This document shows, one piece after another, positions 14,438 to 27,329 of a stretch of DNA of 64,000 nucleotides (the stretch's first letter is position 1; each line of letters begins with the position of its first letter). Under the pieces are notes generated by a model that searched no databases, was not told the DNA's origin, and saw only the letters and a program-made list of their open reading frames with translations. Source of the stretch: Amorphochlora amoebiformis (Eukaryota > Cercozoa > Chlorarachniophyceae); contig BAAHQB010000024.1 of the NCBI GenBank assembly GCA_054601695.1, positions 806,001 through 870,000 on the forward strand, read 5' to 3'. The translations under genes and the position numbers were made by a program.

Positions 14438-14898
14438 TTACTTCTATACGTACACATATGTACACAGAGATTCGGTTAGGATTAGAGTTGTTTACGTGTA
14501 ATCCTTTCCGTTCAGCTCACAGTATGCCCGTAGATTGTCAAGAAGTTTGTTCTTATCGCAAATCTTCATTGTGCCACGGAGAAAGTTGGTCTGGGTGGAG
14601 AGGAGAGAGAAGAGAGAGAATGAGAGCGATAAAGAGACAGAAACAATATGTGGGGGTAATACGGGGGAAGTTATAGCCGCTAGATCAGCGCGAGCGAAGG
14701 AGAGAGAGAGAGTGACCCCGAGGGAATGAAAAGGAGGGGGAATACCGTGAGATGTGAGATAACAGAGGAAAGCAGATGAGAGAAGAGGAGTGAGAATTAT
14801 GGTGGGCGCTAGACAGTAAGATTTTGAGAGCTTGTGGGCGAATGATACCACAATCTTCCTGGGTGCACCTAGCGTCAGCTTTGAGTATTTTATTCGTC
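4587..14898 (-). CDS. Tubulin tyrosine ligase-like (TTL/TTLL) enzyme, 5' end incomplete
   Basis: ATP-grasp ligase that adds an amino acid (Tyr, Glu or Gly) to tubulin tails. Eighteen exons, minus strand, in reading order: 14898-14852, 14590-14496, 13398-13322, 12807-12620, 11739-11697, 10850-10807, 10507-10457, 9674-9611, 8905-8809, 8063-8040, 7692-7657, 7155-7095, 6794-6712, 6436-6368, 5848-5821, 5624-5553, 4954-4910, 4736-4587 (stop). They give 423 residues with continuous phase. TTL motifs appear in order: [127 protein letters not shown]. Lys of WIAK, Arg of FDIR and Glu/Asn of LLEVN are the expected nucleotide/metal residues. Oddities: a Ser/Gly/Glu-Thr repeat insertion (exon 12807-12620), a GC donor after 7095, and a 24-nt exon. 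The initiator exon lies upstream of 14898 and was not found. Substrate (Tyr, Glu or Gly) cannot be told. Confidence 0.9.
6318..6366 (-). repeat. short CCCTAA-like stretch immediately after a TTL exon
   Basis: On the sense (minus) strand the intron after exon 6436-6368 starts GTAAGCC and within about 25 nt reads TTAACCCTAACCC. It is one of several cases where telomere-like sequence hugs a splice junction. Confidence 0.6.
8500..8625 (-). repeat. CCCTAA-like degenerate telomeric block
   Basis: On the + strand it reads as degenerate CCCTAA (AACCTTAACCCTAGCCCTAA and CTTAACCCTAACCCTAC). It lies in the TTL intron between exons 8905-8809 and 8063-8040. Another short block lies at about 8270-8335. 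Confidence 0.75.
8718..8758 (-). repeat. 41-bp dispersed motif, copy 3
   Basis: Minus-strand copy, 35 of 41 positions identical to copy 1. The inner palindrome is GCCCTAGGGC, where copies 1 and 2 have GTCCGAGGAC, so a T-A pair is replaced by C-G. It lies in a TTL intron, sense to the gene. Confidence 0.8.
11110..11697. repeat. telomere-like array that switches strand twice
   Basis: Three abutting blocks of degenerate telomere repeats: CCCTAA on the + strand at about 11116-11300, TTAGGG at about 11318-11570, then CCCTAA again at about 11576-11697. The array fills one TTL intron. Its right edge is the 5' splice site of exon 11739-11697 (intron starts GTAGGG on the sense strand). The junction near 11573 joins TTAGGG to CCCTAA head to head. 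Confidence 0.9.
13414..13454 (+). repeat. 41-bp dispersed motif, copy 2
   Basis: It differs from copy 1 only at position 20 (ATGT against ATAT). It lies in the TTL intron between exons 14590-14496 and 13398-13322, antisense to that gene. Confidence 0.85.
13498..13810 (+). repeat. TTAGGG-like degenerate telomeric block
   Basis: Four perfect TTAGGG units at about 13500-13525, followed by increasingly degenerate copies. It is in a TTL intron. Confidence 0.8.
14595..14810 (+). repeat. GA-rich purine tract
   Basis: Irregular GAGAGAGAAG sequence on the + strand, hence pyrimidine-rich on the sense strand of the TTL gene. It sits just upstream of the 3' splice site of exon 14590-14496. Similar purine tracts occur near 6570-6710, 10330-10450, 19220-19370, 31190-31250, 33400-33450, 38870-38960 and 54640. 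Confidence 0.6.
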
Positions 14899-14971
14899 CT
14901 GAGTTGCATGGTAGTGTATGTACTATGTATATATTCTCAAATGTATGTGAGCATGTTAATTTCACATATGT

Positions 14972-15026
<55 letters not shown>

Positions 15027-15048
15027 CACATACACACATATCTACATG

Positions 15049-15087
<39 letters not shown>

Positions 15088-15136
15088 CATAATATTCTAA
15101 AAACATACTATAAATTAGTATATGCTAGTATGCAAC

Positions 15137-15177
<41 letters not shown>

Positions 15178-15245
15178 GTATGTATATTTATAAAAATGAA
15201 TTAATATATCTAAATATGTTTCTATGTTACATTTTATGTACATAT

Positions 15246-15314
<69 letters not shown>

Positions 15315-15469
15315 AAACGTATATATATTTATACGTATATGTATACATGTATAATATGTTTATAGGTTTGAACTTATACACATACATAAATGTATATAAT
15401 CAATATGTTAAGAAAGGTGTGTGTAATAAGTGCTGGGTTGTGTTAATTCACATGTTAATATTTATGCAC

Positions 15470-15634
15470 ATGCGGATCTCCAACCTCTATCCGCTAGATA
15501 CAAGTTATACTCCCTCCGATCCAACGCCTTCTTGCACCAGCACCCTCGATCCTTCAGTTCCTACCATACCACAACACCACCCTGAAATAAACGCCGAAGA
15601 AATGGACAAGAATAATCCAGAAGACTCGCCATAG
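15470..15634 (+). CDS. possible 54-codon open frame, unplaced
   Basis: ATG at 15470 to TAG at 15632-15634. The peptide is Pro/Ser/Thr-rich with an acidic end (ISNLYPLDTSYTPSDPTPSC near the start, then an EINAEEMDKNNPED-like tail). It is in non-repetitive sequence upstream of the TTL exons on the opposite strand. I see no family match and no matching splice partner. It may be chance or a gene fragment. Confidence 0.2.
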   Translation: MRISNLYPLDTSYTPSDPTPSCTSTLDPSVPTIPQHHPEINAEEMDKNNPEDSP

Positions 15635-16024
15635 TATCAAAAGAAAGCAAGAAGCTGTATAGGTCGGAGGGAGAAGAATTTAAATCTTCCCAAAAGAAAT
15701 CCAAGCTTGAGTAGGTTGAGAAAGTGTCAGGACAAAGGAACGGGGGATGTCACGTCGTCGGATTCGCACTAGGAATTAGTGGAATTTCGTCCAACCTTGA
15801 TTGTATAACGGACAACCTGCCCGTCCACAGCCTCTCCACCAACTGAGTATTTGAAAACTGGACGCAAAGGCTTGGATGGGCTTGCATTCAACCCGCTGGA
15901 TGCCGGTTTTCCGCTCTGGTTTCGCACCATGTCCGCCATCTCTGTCGCTTTGGATGCCGAAAGATATTTTTGGATTCCGAAAAATAAATAATTCCTCGGC
16001 TATTTAAATATAATAATTTCCAAT

Positions 16025-16097
16025 GTCACTTAGAGTGACTGTTAATACTGTGCACCAGTGTCACTACAAACGACACGCAATTGTCACTATGCGTGAC
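16025..16097. other. three adjacent GTCAC/GTGAC hairpins
   Basis: GTCACTTAGAGTGAC (16025-16039, 6-bp stem, 3-nt loop), GTGTC...GACAC (16058-16076) and GTCACTATGCGTGAC (16083-16097, 5-bp stem). The arms share sequence, so this looks like a small family of inverted repeats, possibly protein-binding or structured RNA. Confidence 0.6.
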
Positions 16098-16499
16098 GGG
16101 ATAAACTTCCGAAAGACGAGTCTCCCGCCGGCAAGAACAGTCTTCCCTCCCATGGTCTTCTCGGGATTCTAGAAGAGATAAAATCATACTCAATAGATTT
16201 TAAATCGATTGTGTGCAATATAGGAAATAAAATACTTGAGGGGGAAAGCGTGAGGTGTATGTTTGATACCGGTTCCTTGCAATCGGGGCCCGAAGGGTGG
16301 TAGGGTGTTGCAGAAGTGAATAATGCGTTATTTTCGGTATCATTACTGTCAGTATGCACATATTCTATAATTACATCTTTGCATCTTCGAAAATACTTTT
16401 TGTAAAAGGTTTTTAGAATATTCTGCATTTCGACCATTCCGTCAGTAAACGAGTCTGAAGCTTGAAAGTTGTATCGATATGACATCGCACATATACAAA
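16087..16499 (-). CDS. possible exon-length open frame
   Basis: It follows a good 3' splice site (TTGTTACAG at about 16500 on the minus strand). It is open for about 137 codons with ordinary amino-acid composition, for example FTDGMVEMQNILKTFYKKYF and DVIIEYVHTDSNDTENN. It could be a 5' exon of the TTL-like gene downstream on the same strand or a separate remnant. No homologue is recognised and no phase link could be established. Confidence 0.3.
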
Positions 16500-16594
16500 G
16501 CTGTAACAAAATGTGGATATATATGTGTGCTTATCAAGTGGATGTAACATATACGTATAAATAAATATATACATTATAGTATATACATCTAGTT

Positions 16595-16627
<33 letters not shown>

Positions 16628-16705
16628 GTGAGAAGTTCTAGAAGTTATCAATTTGACCGGTCTAGTAGTGACAGGGAATCTTAGCGTAGTAGTACATAGT
16701 ATAAC

Positions 16706-16782
16706 AAATACAAGGTGTAGCTACTAACAAAATACAAGGTATAGCTACTAACGAAAATACAAGGCATAGCTAGTAACATATA
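16706..16782 (+). repeat. three tandem copies of a 23-26-bp unit
   Basis: Units resemble AAATACAAGGTGTAGCTACT followed by AAC, with one or two changes each. They lie in the gap between the 3' end of gene 21890-16954 and the sequence upstream of the TTL exons. Confidence 0.8.
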
Positions 16783-16953
16783 CATTAGTACATGCAGCTG
16801 TACAACATTATTAAACCACAATAATTTAATAAATTCAATTTAATCAAGTGTACCACGTCGATTGACGGAACTCAGAACTCGAATCTAAGCCTCAGTATGA
16901 TCTAGATGATGTATTGAGATCCTACTGCATCTCGAATTTGAGCCACGGTCCCT

Positions 16954-17060
16954 CTACACAGGCGTGAGTCCAAACGGAGTCAACTCCGCGTCTCCAGGAA
17001 GCTGTATGCTTTCGCCCTAAAAGTAAACACTTGTATGTTCAAATGATCAGGTAGAAACGC

Positions 17061-17098
<38 letters not shown>

Positions 17099-17300
17099 AC
17101 ACAAGTCTACACACATATATATATATATATATATATGTATATTTATATATGAATACCTGATCATATAAACAATGTACATTTATATAAATATATATACACA
17201 TATATATATATTATATATGTATATATATATATATATATTTATAATATTATGTATATATATATATATTTTATATTATGTGTATATACATATACGTACATGT

Positions 17301-17360
<60 letters not shown>

Positions 17361-17369
17361 CATGTATAT

Positions 17370-17427
<58 letters not shown>

Positions 17428-17819
17428 GTATATAACCAAATATTTCTGCGTTTTTCATGCAAATACATGTACATGTGGATATTCATATATGTATACATTT
17501 TGTATATGTAGATATAGAGTATATATATTTTATTATATATTTGTGTGTAAATATGTATAATTATATATATATGTACATACATACATATATTTTTAAATAA
17601 TAGATATATTTATACACACAATGTACGTACATATTATACATATATATATACATATATGTATATATATATATATATATATACATTATATGTGCAAATATAC
17701 ATATACACGTATATTATAATGTACAAATATATATATATATATATACTTGTTTTCATATGAATACATATATATATATATTATTTTGATATATATATATTAT
17801 TTATATATATATATATATA

Positions 17820-17869
<50 letters not shown>

Positions 17870-18131
17870 CATAGCTATAAATATATACGTAATAAATAAA
17901 TAGATTTATATATATATATATATATATATGTGCATATGATATATTATATATATAATACATATGTACACGTGTATAAATGTGTGTGTATATATATATATAT
18001 ATTTACTATTAACATATTCATACGCACAGCCAGAATTTGTATGTATATAATAAGGCAAAGCACCTTCTCGTTGGCATTGTTCTGGAGAGCTTGGAGCAAG
18101 TTCTGGTGTTCATATATATATACACATATAT

Positions 18132-18162
<31 letters not shown>

Positions 18163-18318
18163 AATGTTAATGTACATATATTATATATGTACATACATAT
18201 GCATATTATAAAATCATATATGTGTATATATATAAATATATATCTATATTATATGCAAACATTTCCTAAAGGGAAAAACCTCTAACATGCGATATTTCTA
18301 TCTCAAGCACATATGAAT

Positions 18319-18356
<38 letters not shown>

Positions 18357-18374
18357 TTATATATTTATATACAA

Positions 18375-18420
<46 letters not shown>

Positions 18421-19394
18421 TATATATATATATATAGTATATATATATATATAGTATATATATATACATGTATATATTTATGTATAACATAGAGATATAA
18501 TCCCTCTCACTGACCTGAGTGGGCCTGGCAGCCTGTACCAAGGGGCTCAGTACGATCCCTTTCACTTGCCATCCATGCACAGTCAACAGGGCGACAGGTT
18601 CCTGAGAGAGAAGGTGAGAGCGAGAGGACATAAATATGTGGATATAGAGGACATAAATATATATCTACTTACATATACATGTGTATATGTATAGATAATA
18701 TGTATATTTCTATACATGTAGATTGCATACGCTGTATTTATATGCACATAAATATATATGCAGATATTATATATATATATATATATATATACATTTATAT
18801 TCGTATATATTATGCATGGATATTTATGCAAATTATATATATATATATATATTCATATTTAGGTAAATATATATATATATATATATAAATATATATAAAT
18901 ATATATTTACATATATATATATATATAAGCTTATGTATATAATATGTGTAACATATGTAGAATATATATTTCGAAAGGATTTATATATATATGTATTTAT
19001 CATCTATATATTATACATATACCTTTGTGTAATATATGCATATATGTTATTTACATATATTTTTATAATCTATCTTTTTTTCATAAATATGTAAATATTT
19101 GTATATGCCTCAGGATTAGAATCGGAAGTCATAGCGAAAATCTTTTCCGGACCTACATCATACATATATAGATATATGTACATATATATGACATATATAT
19201 TACTTATGGTAAATTCATTTACTTATATGAGAGAGAGTTAGAGCGCCAGTCAGAGAGAGAGAGAGCGAGGGAGCGAGGAAAAGTGATTGCGAAGCAAGTA
19301 TTGAAAATAAACAAATGATTGAGAGGACGCTTTGGAAAGAAGAATGTAAGCAAGGGAGAGAGAAAATTATTACATATATGTGCACATACATACG

Positions 19395-19430
<36 letters not shown>

Positions 19431-19521
19431 AATATATATATATATATAGATAACTAGGTAAATATATATATATATATATATTGTATATCTACATATGTAT
19501 ACGTATATACATGTATGTAAA

Positions 19522-19558
<37 letters not shown>

Positions 19559-19606
19559 ATATACTTATACATATCTATATACATTGTATACATGGAATAG
19601 ATGTAC

Positions 19607-19637
<31 letters not shown>

Positions 19638-19643
19638 ATATTG

Positions 19644-19699
<56 letters not shown>

Positions 19700-19849
19700 G
19701 TAAAACATGTGCACGTAAATAGGTACATGTTATACACATTTATTTGTGTAAAGATATACATATATGGATCTATTAATACCCTCGGATACAGAGACTTTAA
19801 ACGATTGGAGAAGCTGACGTTCCTAGCGTTATTTGTGTTAACATATGTC

Positions 19850-19889
<40 letters not shown>

Positions 19890-19892
19890 AAT

Positions 19893-19927
<35 letters not shown>

Positions 19928-20879
19928 TTATATATACATCATATTATGAAAAAATACACCATATATATATATAAATATATATATGTATGTTTATTCTATA
20001 CAGACTAGTATACACAAATACTATATATATATATACATATGCATATATATATATATATATATATATAATCACGCTCAAAGGATTATATTTGTTAAATCTT
20101 TGTCTTTCGCGCACACACAGACATATATATATATATATATGTATGTCATGTGTATAGGATTATATTTATTAAACCTTAATCCATCGCACACACAATAATG
20201 TATAGATTCTATATATATATATATATATATATGTATATTTATATATACATACATATATATATATATATAATGCATATATAATACTTGTATATATATATAT
20301 ATAAATATCCTGTGTAAGACTGACTATATTTGTAAACCTTTGTTCTTCCTGTAGCGAAGTCCTCATCCATCAGCACCTCCAGGTACCAATTAGCAAGCAT
20401 CTAGCAATATAACGTATAATATATTACATATATGTATATGTATATATGTACATATACATCCAGATTCCTTCCCTGTAATTCTCCCGGCGCAAAGATTGGC
20501 ATGCATACATACTTTAGAGGCACATACATATGTTTCGATAAAATCTCGAGCAAAAATATACATATATATATTTTATATGTATGTATGTATGTGTATATGT
20601 ATGTGTATGTATATATATGTACATATATATGTATGTATAGATGAATTATATGTATATATATATATGTATATGTAATATTAATAATATATGCATATATGTA
20701 TTATGCAAATCGATATGTCTTTGAAAACATATATATATATATATATTTATACACACATATATATATTGTCTTTGAAAACATATATATATATATATATTTA
20801 TACACATATATATATATATATATATATATGTTTATATATGTAATATATATATATATATATGTATACATATTTTCATACA

Positions 20880-20916
<37 letters not shown>

Positions 20917-20932
20917 ACAGAAAAGCTATATG

Positions 20933-21012
<80 letters not shown>

Positions 21013-21136
21013 TATATACATCACCTGCACAGTATCAGGCCTCTTTGATTCCTCAATCTCCTTAACCTTAATAGTGTATGTACGTATAAATAAATATATA
21101 TATATATTATATATATGTATATATATTATATCATAT

Positions 21137-21168
<32 letters not shown>

Positions 21169-21170
21169 TA

Positions 21171-21208
<38 letters not shown>

Positions 21209-21890
21209 TATATACATATGTTTATCTGTATATTTCTAGGTATACTTACATTCGCAAATTCTATCACTCGTTATAATATCATATATATATATATATATGC
21301 ATACTTATATATACATATGTTTATCTGTATATTTGTAGGTATACTTACATTTGCAAATTGTATATTACTCGTTATAATATATTATACACATGTAAAGCTT
21401 CCGAACTGTATGTTACATGGAGTCCCCACATCGCAATGTAAATTAATCACCGAATAGCCGTCCAACTTTACATCTCCAACAACCTCCGATATCCCTGCCT
21501 TAACTTTCCATGCAGCCCGCTGTAGGAAAGTGAGAGTGCCCGAAAAGTTAAAAATAACGAAAAATATCAAATAGTGGTGACCGGCGGCTACCTTTGCGCA
21601 CTCGTCACGCCGTATTGAAGCAACTGGCCGAACACCCGCTCGACCGAACACTCTAGGTGCCACTGACATTCGCATACCCCCCTTCAATCCTACAAATCAA
21701 GGCCCCCCACCAGCCAAAACACCGCATACATCTCACCGTCACCCGAGATTCATGTCGAAATTAACAGAAGGAAGAGATCTAACGAAAAACAAATACTTGT
21801 GCACTCACCCCCTCGGGTCAACGCCATCCTTGTTCCAATCGCACCAGCTAGTACCCCAAGCAGAAGCGTTGCCAGATAGTACCCTTTCAT
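16954..21890 (-). CDS. Complete 12-exon gene, unknown protein with bipartite (signal plus transit) N-terminus
   Basis: Exons in order: 21890-21809 (ATG), 21689-21592, 21519-21417, 21266-21250 (17 nt), 21066-21025, 20544-20458, 20400-20377, 19822-19780, 19152-19109, 18601-18515, 18102-18064, 17016-16954 (stop TAG). They total 729 nt and 242 residues with continuous phase; splice sites are canonical except a weak GC donor after 19109. Residues 1-20 form a hydrophobic signal peptide ([19 protein letters not shown]). Residues about 21-55 are basic, with Arg, Ser, Ala and Val and no acidic residue until RRDE, as in plastid-targeting presequences of algae with secondary plastids. The mature part includes [30 protein letters not shown] helices and [20 protein letters not shown] do not recognise the family. 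It is divergent from the TRM11 gene. Exon 21266-21250 has a decayed tandem copy at 21366-21348. Confidence 0.75.
20084..20358 (-). repeat. three diverged copies of a coding-like segment in intron
   Basis: Segments at about 20084-20125, 20155-20200 and 20312-20358 share the + strand pattern AGGATTATATTTGTTAAA then CTTTGT/CTTAAT. They lie just downstream (sense) of exon 20400-20377. The nearest copy is contiguous with the exon and open, while the other two are scrambled. Confidence 0.55.
21203..21380 (-). repeat. tandem duplication containing a micro-exon and a decayed copy
   Basis: Two copies of about 77 bp: 21203-21279, with the in-phase 17-nt exon, and 21306-21380, where the corresponding segment is 19 nt and shifts the frame. 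Both carry the strong donor GTAAGTATACC and the upstream AACGAG acceptor. Confidence 0.8.
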
Positions 21891-22017
21891 CGAGACGGAC
21901 GTCGATAAGTTGTCCCGGGTCGACAGTTTGTCCTACGGATGTCCCATTCTAACTGAATGCACGTGTGATCGTGACCATGCGTTATATCACACCTGTGTTT
22001 CAGCTCTCAGGATGTAA
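21891..22017. promoter_or_regulatory. bidirectional promoter between divergent genes
   Basis: Only 127 bp separate the start codon of the 21890-16954 gene from that of the TRM11 gene. The segment has no microsatellite and is GC-richer than its surroundings. It contains an inverted repeat GTGTGAT (21963-21969) / ATCACAC (21986-21992) that could bind a regulator. Confidence 0.6.
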
Positions 22018-22410
22018 ATGCGCATGTCATGGCCGTTGGTTCTCGTCATGGCCTTCCTCTACCTCCTCCAGACTAGAACTAACACTGGTCATGTTGTACG
22101 ATCTCGTCGGGTCGGATCCCTAGGGTTCATCAGAAGCTACGGCTTTTCATGCGTTCCGAGGCGTCTTTTTCCGCCGAGAGCCGAAGTTCCGAGCTGGTCA
22201 CGTGGGAATGGAAGCGGAATGGGACTCATGGTGAGGTTTCGGTTAAAGACAAGGGTGACACAGGGATTTGATGGCGTACATGGATTAAGGCTACGACAGG
22301 TGAGAGTGTTTATACAGAAGAAGGGAAGGTCGGACCTGGGGAGGATGTATGTGTATGCATATCCTTGAAGTAATACAAATATGAACATTCCTATCTGTAC
22401 ATTTCAATTT

Positions 22411-22456
<46 letters not shown>

Positions 22457-22498
22457 TATAATATACATGGATTTATACTTACGCACATATGTATATTT

Positions 22499-22551
<53 letters not shown>

Positions 22552-22969
22552 ACATATGTATATATAGATATATAATTGAGTACATATATCTACATACATG
22601 TATTTATGTATACATACAGAGGTATATATGTGAATATGTATCCATATCCTCAAGCATTCGCTCAGGAAGAGCTTAAATCTGTATCGAGCGCCACTATTCG
22701 TGCGCCCCTGAAGAGCAAGTCACGGTGCGTTCACACTAACACGTCATTCCACAAATCCAACCCGACCTTAATCCTCTAATTGGTCTTAGGCTACGATTTC
22801 GTCTTGCGGATACGGAGATTCCAAAAAGTAGTGTGGGTTCCGATATGAATCCCAATCTGGGTTCTGGGTTGTTTTATGTCGAGGGGCTAAGCGCTGAAGA
22901 ACTTTGCAAAGTACGTATACTCGTAATTTTATTGGTGTTTAAATTACATGTAAATGTTTACGTATAGAC

Positions 22970-23022
<53 letters not shown>

Positions 23023-23138
23023 TTCTTGCTTTTGGTAGGTTTTCGTTACCTTGTGTCATGCTAGACCACTATGTATGTAAGCATACATATGGGTGAACAT
23101 ATCTGAACATAAATATATATATATATATATATATCTGG

Positions 23139-23169
<31 letters not shown>

Positions 23170-24167
23170 TTATATATATATATATACATATATACATATA
23201 TATATATATACATACAGACATGTGCACATTAAACATTAAGTACATATTGGTACACATCACACACTATGCATTAGTATTACATATATATATACACATACAT
23301 ATATACATACATTAAAATATATATGTACATATGTGTGTGTACATATACTACATGTATAAATACAGATATGTATACATACTTATATATATATATATACATA
23401 ACGTAAAAAGTGGCATATACACATGCATATATAATGTGCTAAATATATACCTATATACATACATACATATATATATATATATACATATATGTGTGTGTGT
23501 GTGTATACATATCAATACTACATACATGTACACATGTGATAAAATGTATATATATATACATATATATATATATGTGTGTAGATTGTATAAACACGTTTAT
23601 ATATACATGTAAATACATGCATAATTAAACACAAAATATAAAAACATAATCAGGTTACTTCTCGGTGCATGCTCGCTGCTGAATCGTATGAGATTTACGC
23701 GCAGGGAGAAACACATGATATCGCTGCTGTGAAACTGGTCAATGCTCCAAATATGCGTTACTTTTCTAATTACATCTCATATATTGTAATATACATATAC
23801 ATGATAAAAGAACTAACATATATATATATATATATATATGTACATATAATATATACGCATATTTACATTGATGAATGCATATTTCTATGGATGAATGCAT
23901 AATATATATGCATATATATATATATATATATGTGTCTATAACATAAATTTTTAGTACATAAAGATCATTTGCCATCTAATATTGCACATATACAATATGC
24001 ACATAATTAGGTATCTGAATACACACAAGCAATTCTATTTACCAATAAACAGGTTCTATTTATTCAGATGATTCTGGGACTGGTTTTATTTAGACCTATT
24101 GTATGTAGAAAATACACAAAATGTGTACATATATGTTAAATATATATTATATATATGTGTGTATTTA

Positions 24168-24198
<31 letters not shown>

Positions 24199-24402
24199 AT
24201 ATGTGTGTATATATGTATATATATATATTTATATATATATATATTAGGAGGATAAGTATATCGAAGAAAGGCTTCGGGATAGAGTAAAAGGGCGTAGCTG
24301 GAGTGCAAAACCAGTGTTATGTGGGAAGAGGAGGTTCCAAACAAATATATACTAATTGTTCACACATGTTGCTCGTGCGTTTCTAATACATGTTGTGCAT
24401 AC

Positions 24403-24433
<31 letters not shown>

Positions 24434-24448
24434 CATATATATTTATGT

Positions 24449-24489
<41 letters not shown>

Positions 24490-25160
24490 TATATAGAGGC
24501 GACGTTCGAAACATGCTAAAGCCTTACATCAAAACGATACAAACCCTACACACCGTCGGAACTGTGGTTAATCCTAACCGTACCATACTATGTATGTATC
24601 ATATAATGGTACATATGTACGTATATATGTAAACATAATATATATGCATATAAAGATAGATACATATGATAGGTAAAAATATACATGTGTGTATATAACA
24701 ATATATATATACATACGAATGTGTATATTACTTACATCTACGTTACATTAACGGCAATTGTTACTGTTGCGAATATCTTAACCGTAACAGTAATCATAAA
24801 ATATACAACCGTAACCGTAACCGTAACCATAACCGTAACCATAAGCGCAAAATGTTAGAGTCTTCGGAACCCACAAGTCGAGCTTTGTGTCATTGAGGAT
24901 TGGGTAATGTATACAACGTAAAGCATTTGTATATGTTGTGCGTATACATGTACATGTTTTCATGCATATATATATATATTTATATATATATATTTATATA
25001 CATATATATAAATATATTTGTATTTAGATATGTGTGTTTATATACTATGTACTTCGCTATAAAAGGAGGAATAGACATAATGTACTTTTATTTGAAAATT
25101 ATGCATATAGGTGTTATACGTATGGATACACATATATACATACATACATACATACACATA

Positions 25161-25197
<37 letters not shown>

Positions 25198-25257
25198 CAT
25201 GTATAAATATACTATACCTACACATAATTTACACAAATATATATTTATACGCGTACA

Positions 25258-25295
<38 letters not shown>

Positions 25296-25500
25296 CCATA
25301 TACACACTGCATATATACATATGTATATATACAAATACATGTACACATACATATATATACATAAATATATTTGTATACATGTATATGTAAATATACATAA
25401 ATGTGAATGGTGTGTGTATTCTTACGGACACACAATGATATATATACATGCAGAGGCCTGAAGGAGAAGATGCCAAGATAAAAATAAGCCAGGTGTATTC

Positions 25501-25538
<38 letters not shown>

Positions 25539-25847
25539 TGTATATATATATACATATAAGTACATACATATATTCATATACACAGATACCAATACAAGAA
25601 TATATACATATATTTTTATATATAGTATGAAGATAAATACGATATACACAAGTTTATGTAAATGAATGCGATATGATTCATGCAAAAGCATATATGTATA
25701 TCATAAGGACCAAAAAATGTTCAACTTCAAGGTATTTTTCGGTCGGGTCCTCTCTTCCCCTGAAGCAGCCAACACGATATCTTTCTTGGACAGATTCTCC
25801 CTCCGAACGGTTCAACCAAACTTTTCATATTGTTTCTTTGCGCTTGG

Positions 25848-25925
<78 letters not shown>

Positions 25926-26505
25926 TGTATATATATATATATGTATACATATATAGTATATATATAATGTATAATACACATATATATGTATATACATATA
26001 TATATACGTTCAGCGACATTATATTGGATTTACTGCCATGGAGCCCGAGCTAGCGTTTACGATGGCAAACCTCGCTCAGTTTTGTTCAAAACCTAACCCT
26101 AACCACCAACCTAAACCCTAACCCTAACCCTCACCCTAACCCTAATCCATCCCTGGTAGTTCTCTTTTCTAACCACTTACCCTGACAGTGTCTCTTAACC
26201 TGCTCTAAATGTCTTCCATCCAACATTATTAACCCTAACCCTAAGTTAAACCTAAATCACCTAGGATTGTCCCTGGAAGCTCTGTTTTGGATCCCTTTTG
26301 CGGGTCGTGCTCCTTGTTATTAGCCGCCGCAGCACTGGGTAAGCGCTTAAGTTAGGGTTACGCTCCGGGTTAGGATTAGGGGTTTAGGAAAGGGCCCATC
26401 GACGTAGATCTATTGGTATTCCTTTGGTTTTGTACGCATATGTAGTTTTATTTATATACAAATATAAATATATATATATATATGTGTGTGTGTGTGTATA
26501 TGAAC

Positions 26506-26571
<66 letters not shown>

Positions 26572-26766
26572 GTGTGTGTATGTATGTATATATCTGTGTG
26601 TAGATGAATATATATTCTCGAAATTCAGCGCAAAGCCTGGCCCGAGCCCTTGTCTTAATCCTAATGTTCAACTTAACCATTACCAAAACACAATTCATAA
26701 CTATCAGGAGCAGAGAGTACGACCGGCCTAGATATTGATGCGAACGTGCTCGAGGGAAGACGGTTG

Positions 26767-26813
<47 letters not shown>

Positions 26814-27168
26814 AATGTATATGTATATATATAGTATATATCTATATATTTATATGTATTTGAACAACATAAAGTGAATATCTACATCATACACACATAT
26901 CTACACATTTTTGTATGTATATACTTATGCTCGGGGCTTACCGGCGGAGGGATTAGGTCGAGTCGCCAGCGAGATTCAGATTGCGATGAGGATGGAGAAG
27001 AGCTGAGTATTGAGGAAAACTTTAAAGAACTTGGACTCAAGGTGTTCAAATTATATTACTATTCACTATGGTTTTTCTCGAAAGCTATTTGAAAGAGGAG
27101 GGTATGTATTTTGTTGTATACCTGATGTATACGATATATGTCAGTATATGGAAACATGTATGTATATT

Positions 27169-27199
<31 letters not shown>

Positions 27200-27289
27200 G
27201 TGTGTGTGTGTGTATAATAAGCCTCCACGGATACACGTCGGTAGCGCCTTTGATGAAAGCTTGTCAATAGGGTACACGTATACATATAC

Positions 27290-27329
<40 letters not shown>

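Noticed and set aside
14488-14590. Stop codon TAA at 14488-14490 as end of a separate gene
   Set aside because: A GTAAAC donor just before it (exon end 14496) keeps phase with exon 13398-13322 and completes the TTL N-terminal signature.
14852-14898. Histone-fold-like reading (ILKADAR...QALKILL) of the segment
   Set aside because: A different frame ([15 protein letters not shown]) joins in phase to the TTL exon 14590-14496 and fits the TTL family; the histone-like frame does not.
16706-16782. CRISPR-like array
   Set aside because: Units are directly adjacent with no unique spacers, and the DNA is eukaryotic.
25708-25860. Minus-strand gene with [13 protein letters not shown]
   Set aside because: The + strand frame ([14 protein letters not shown]) matches TRM11 and connects in phase on both sides.
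26014-26135. TRM11 C-terminal exon running into CCCTAA repeats (NPNHQPKP stop)
   Set aside because: The conserved TRM11 order requires splicing at 26078 (donor GTTTTG) to the motif I exon at 26265.
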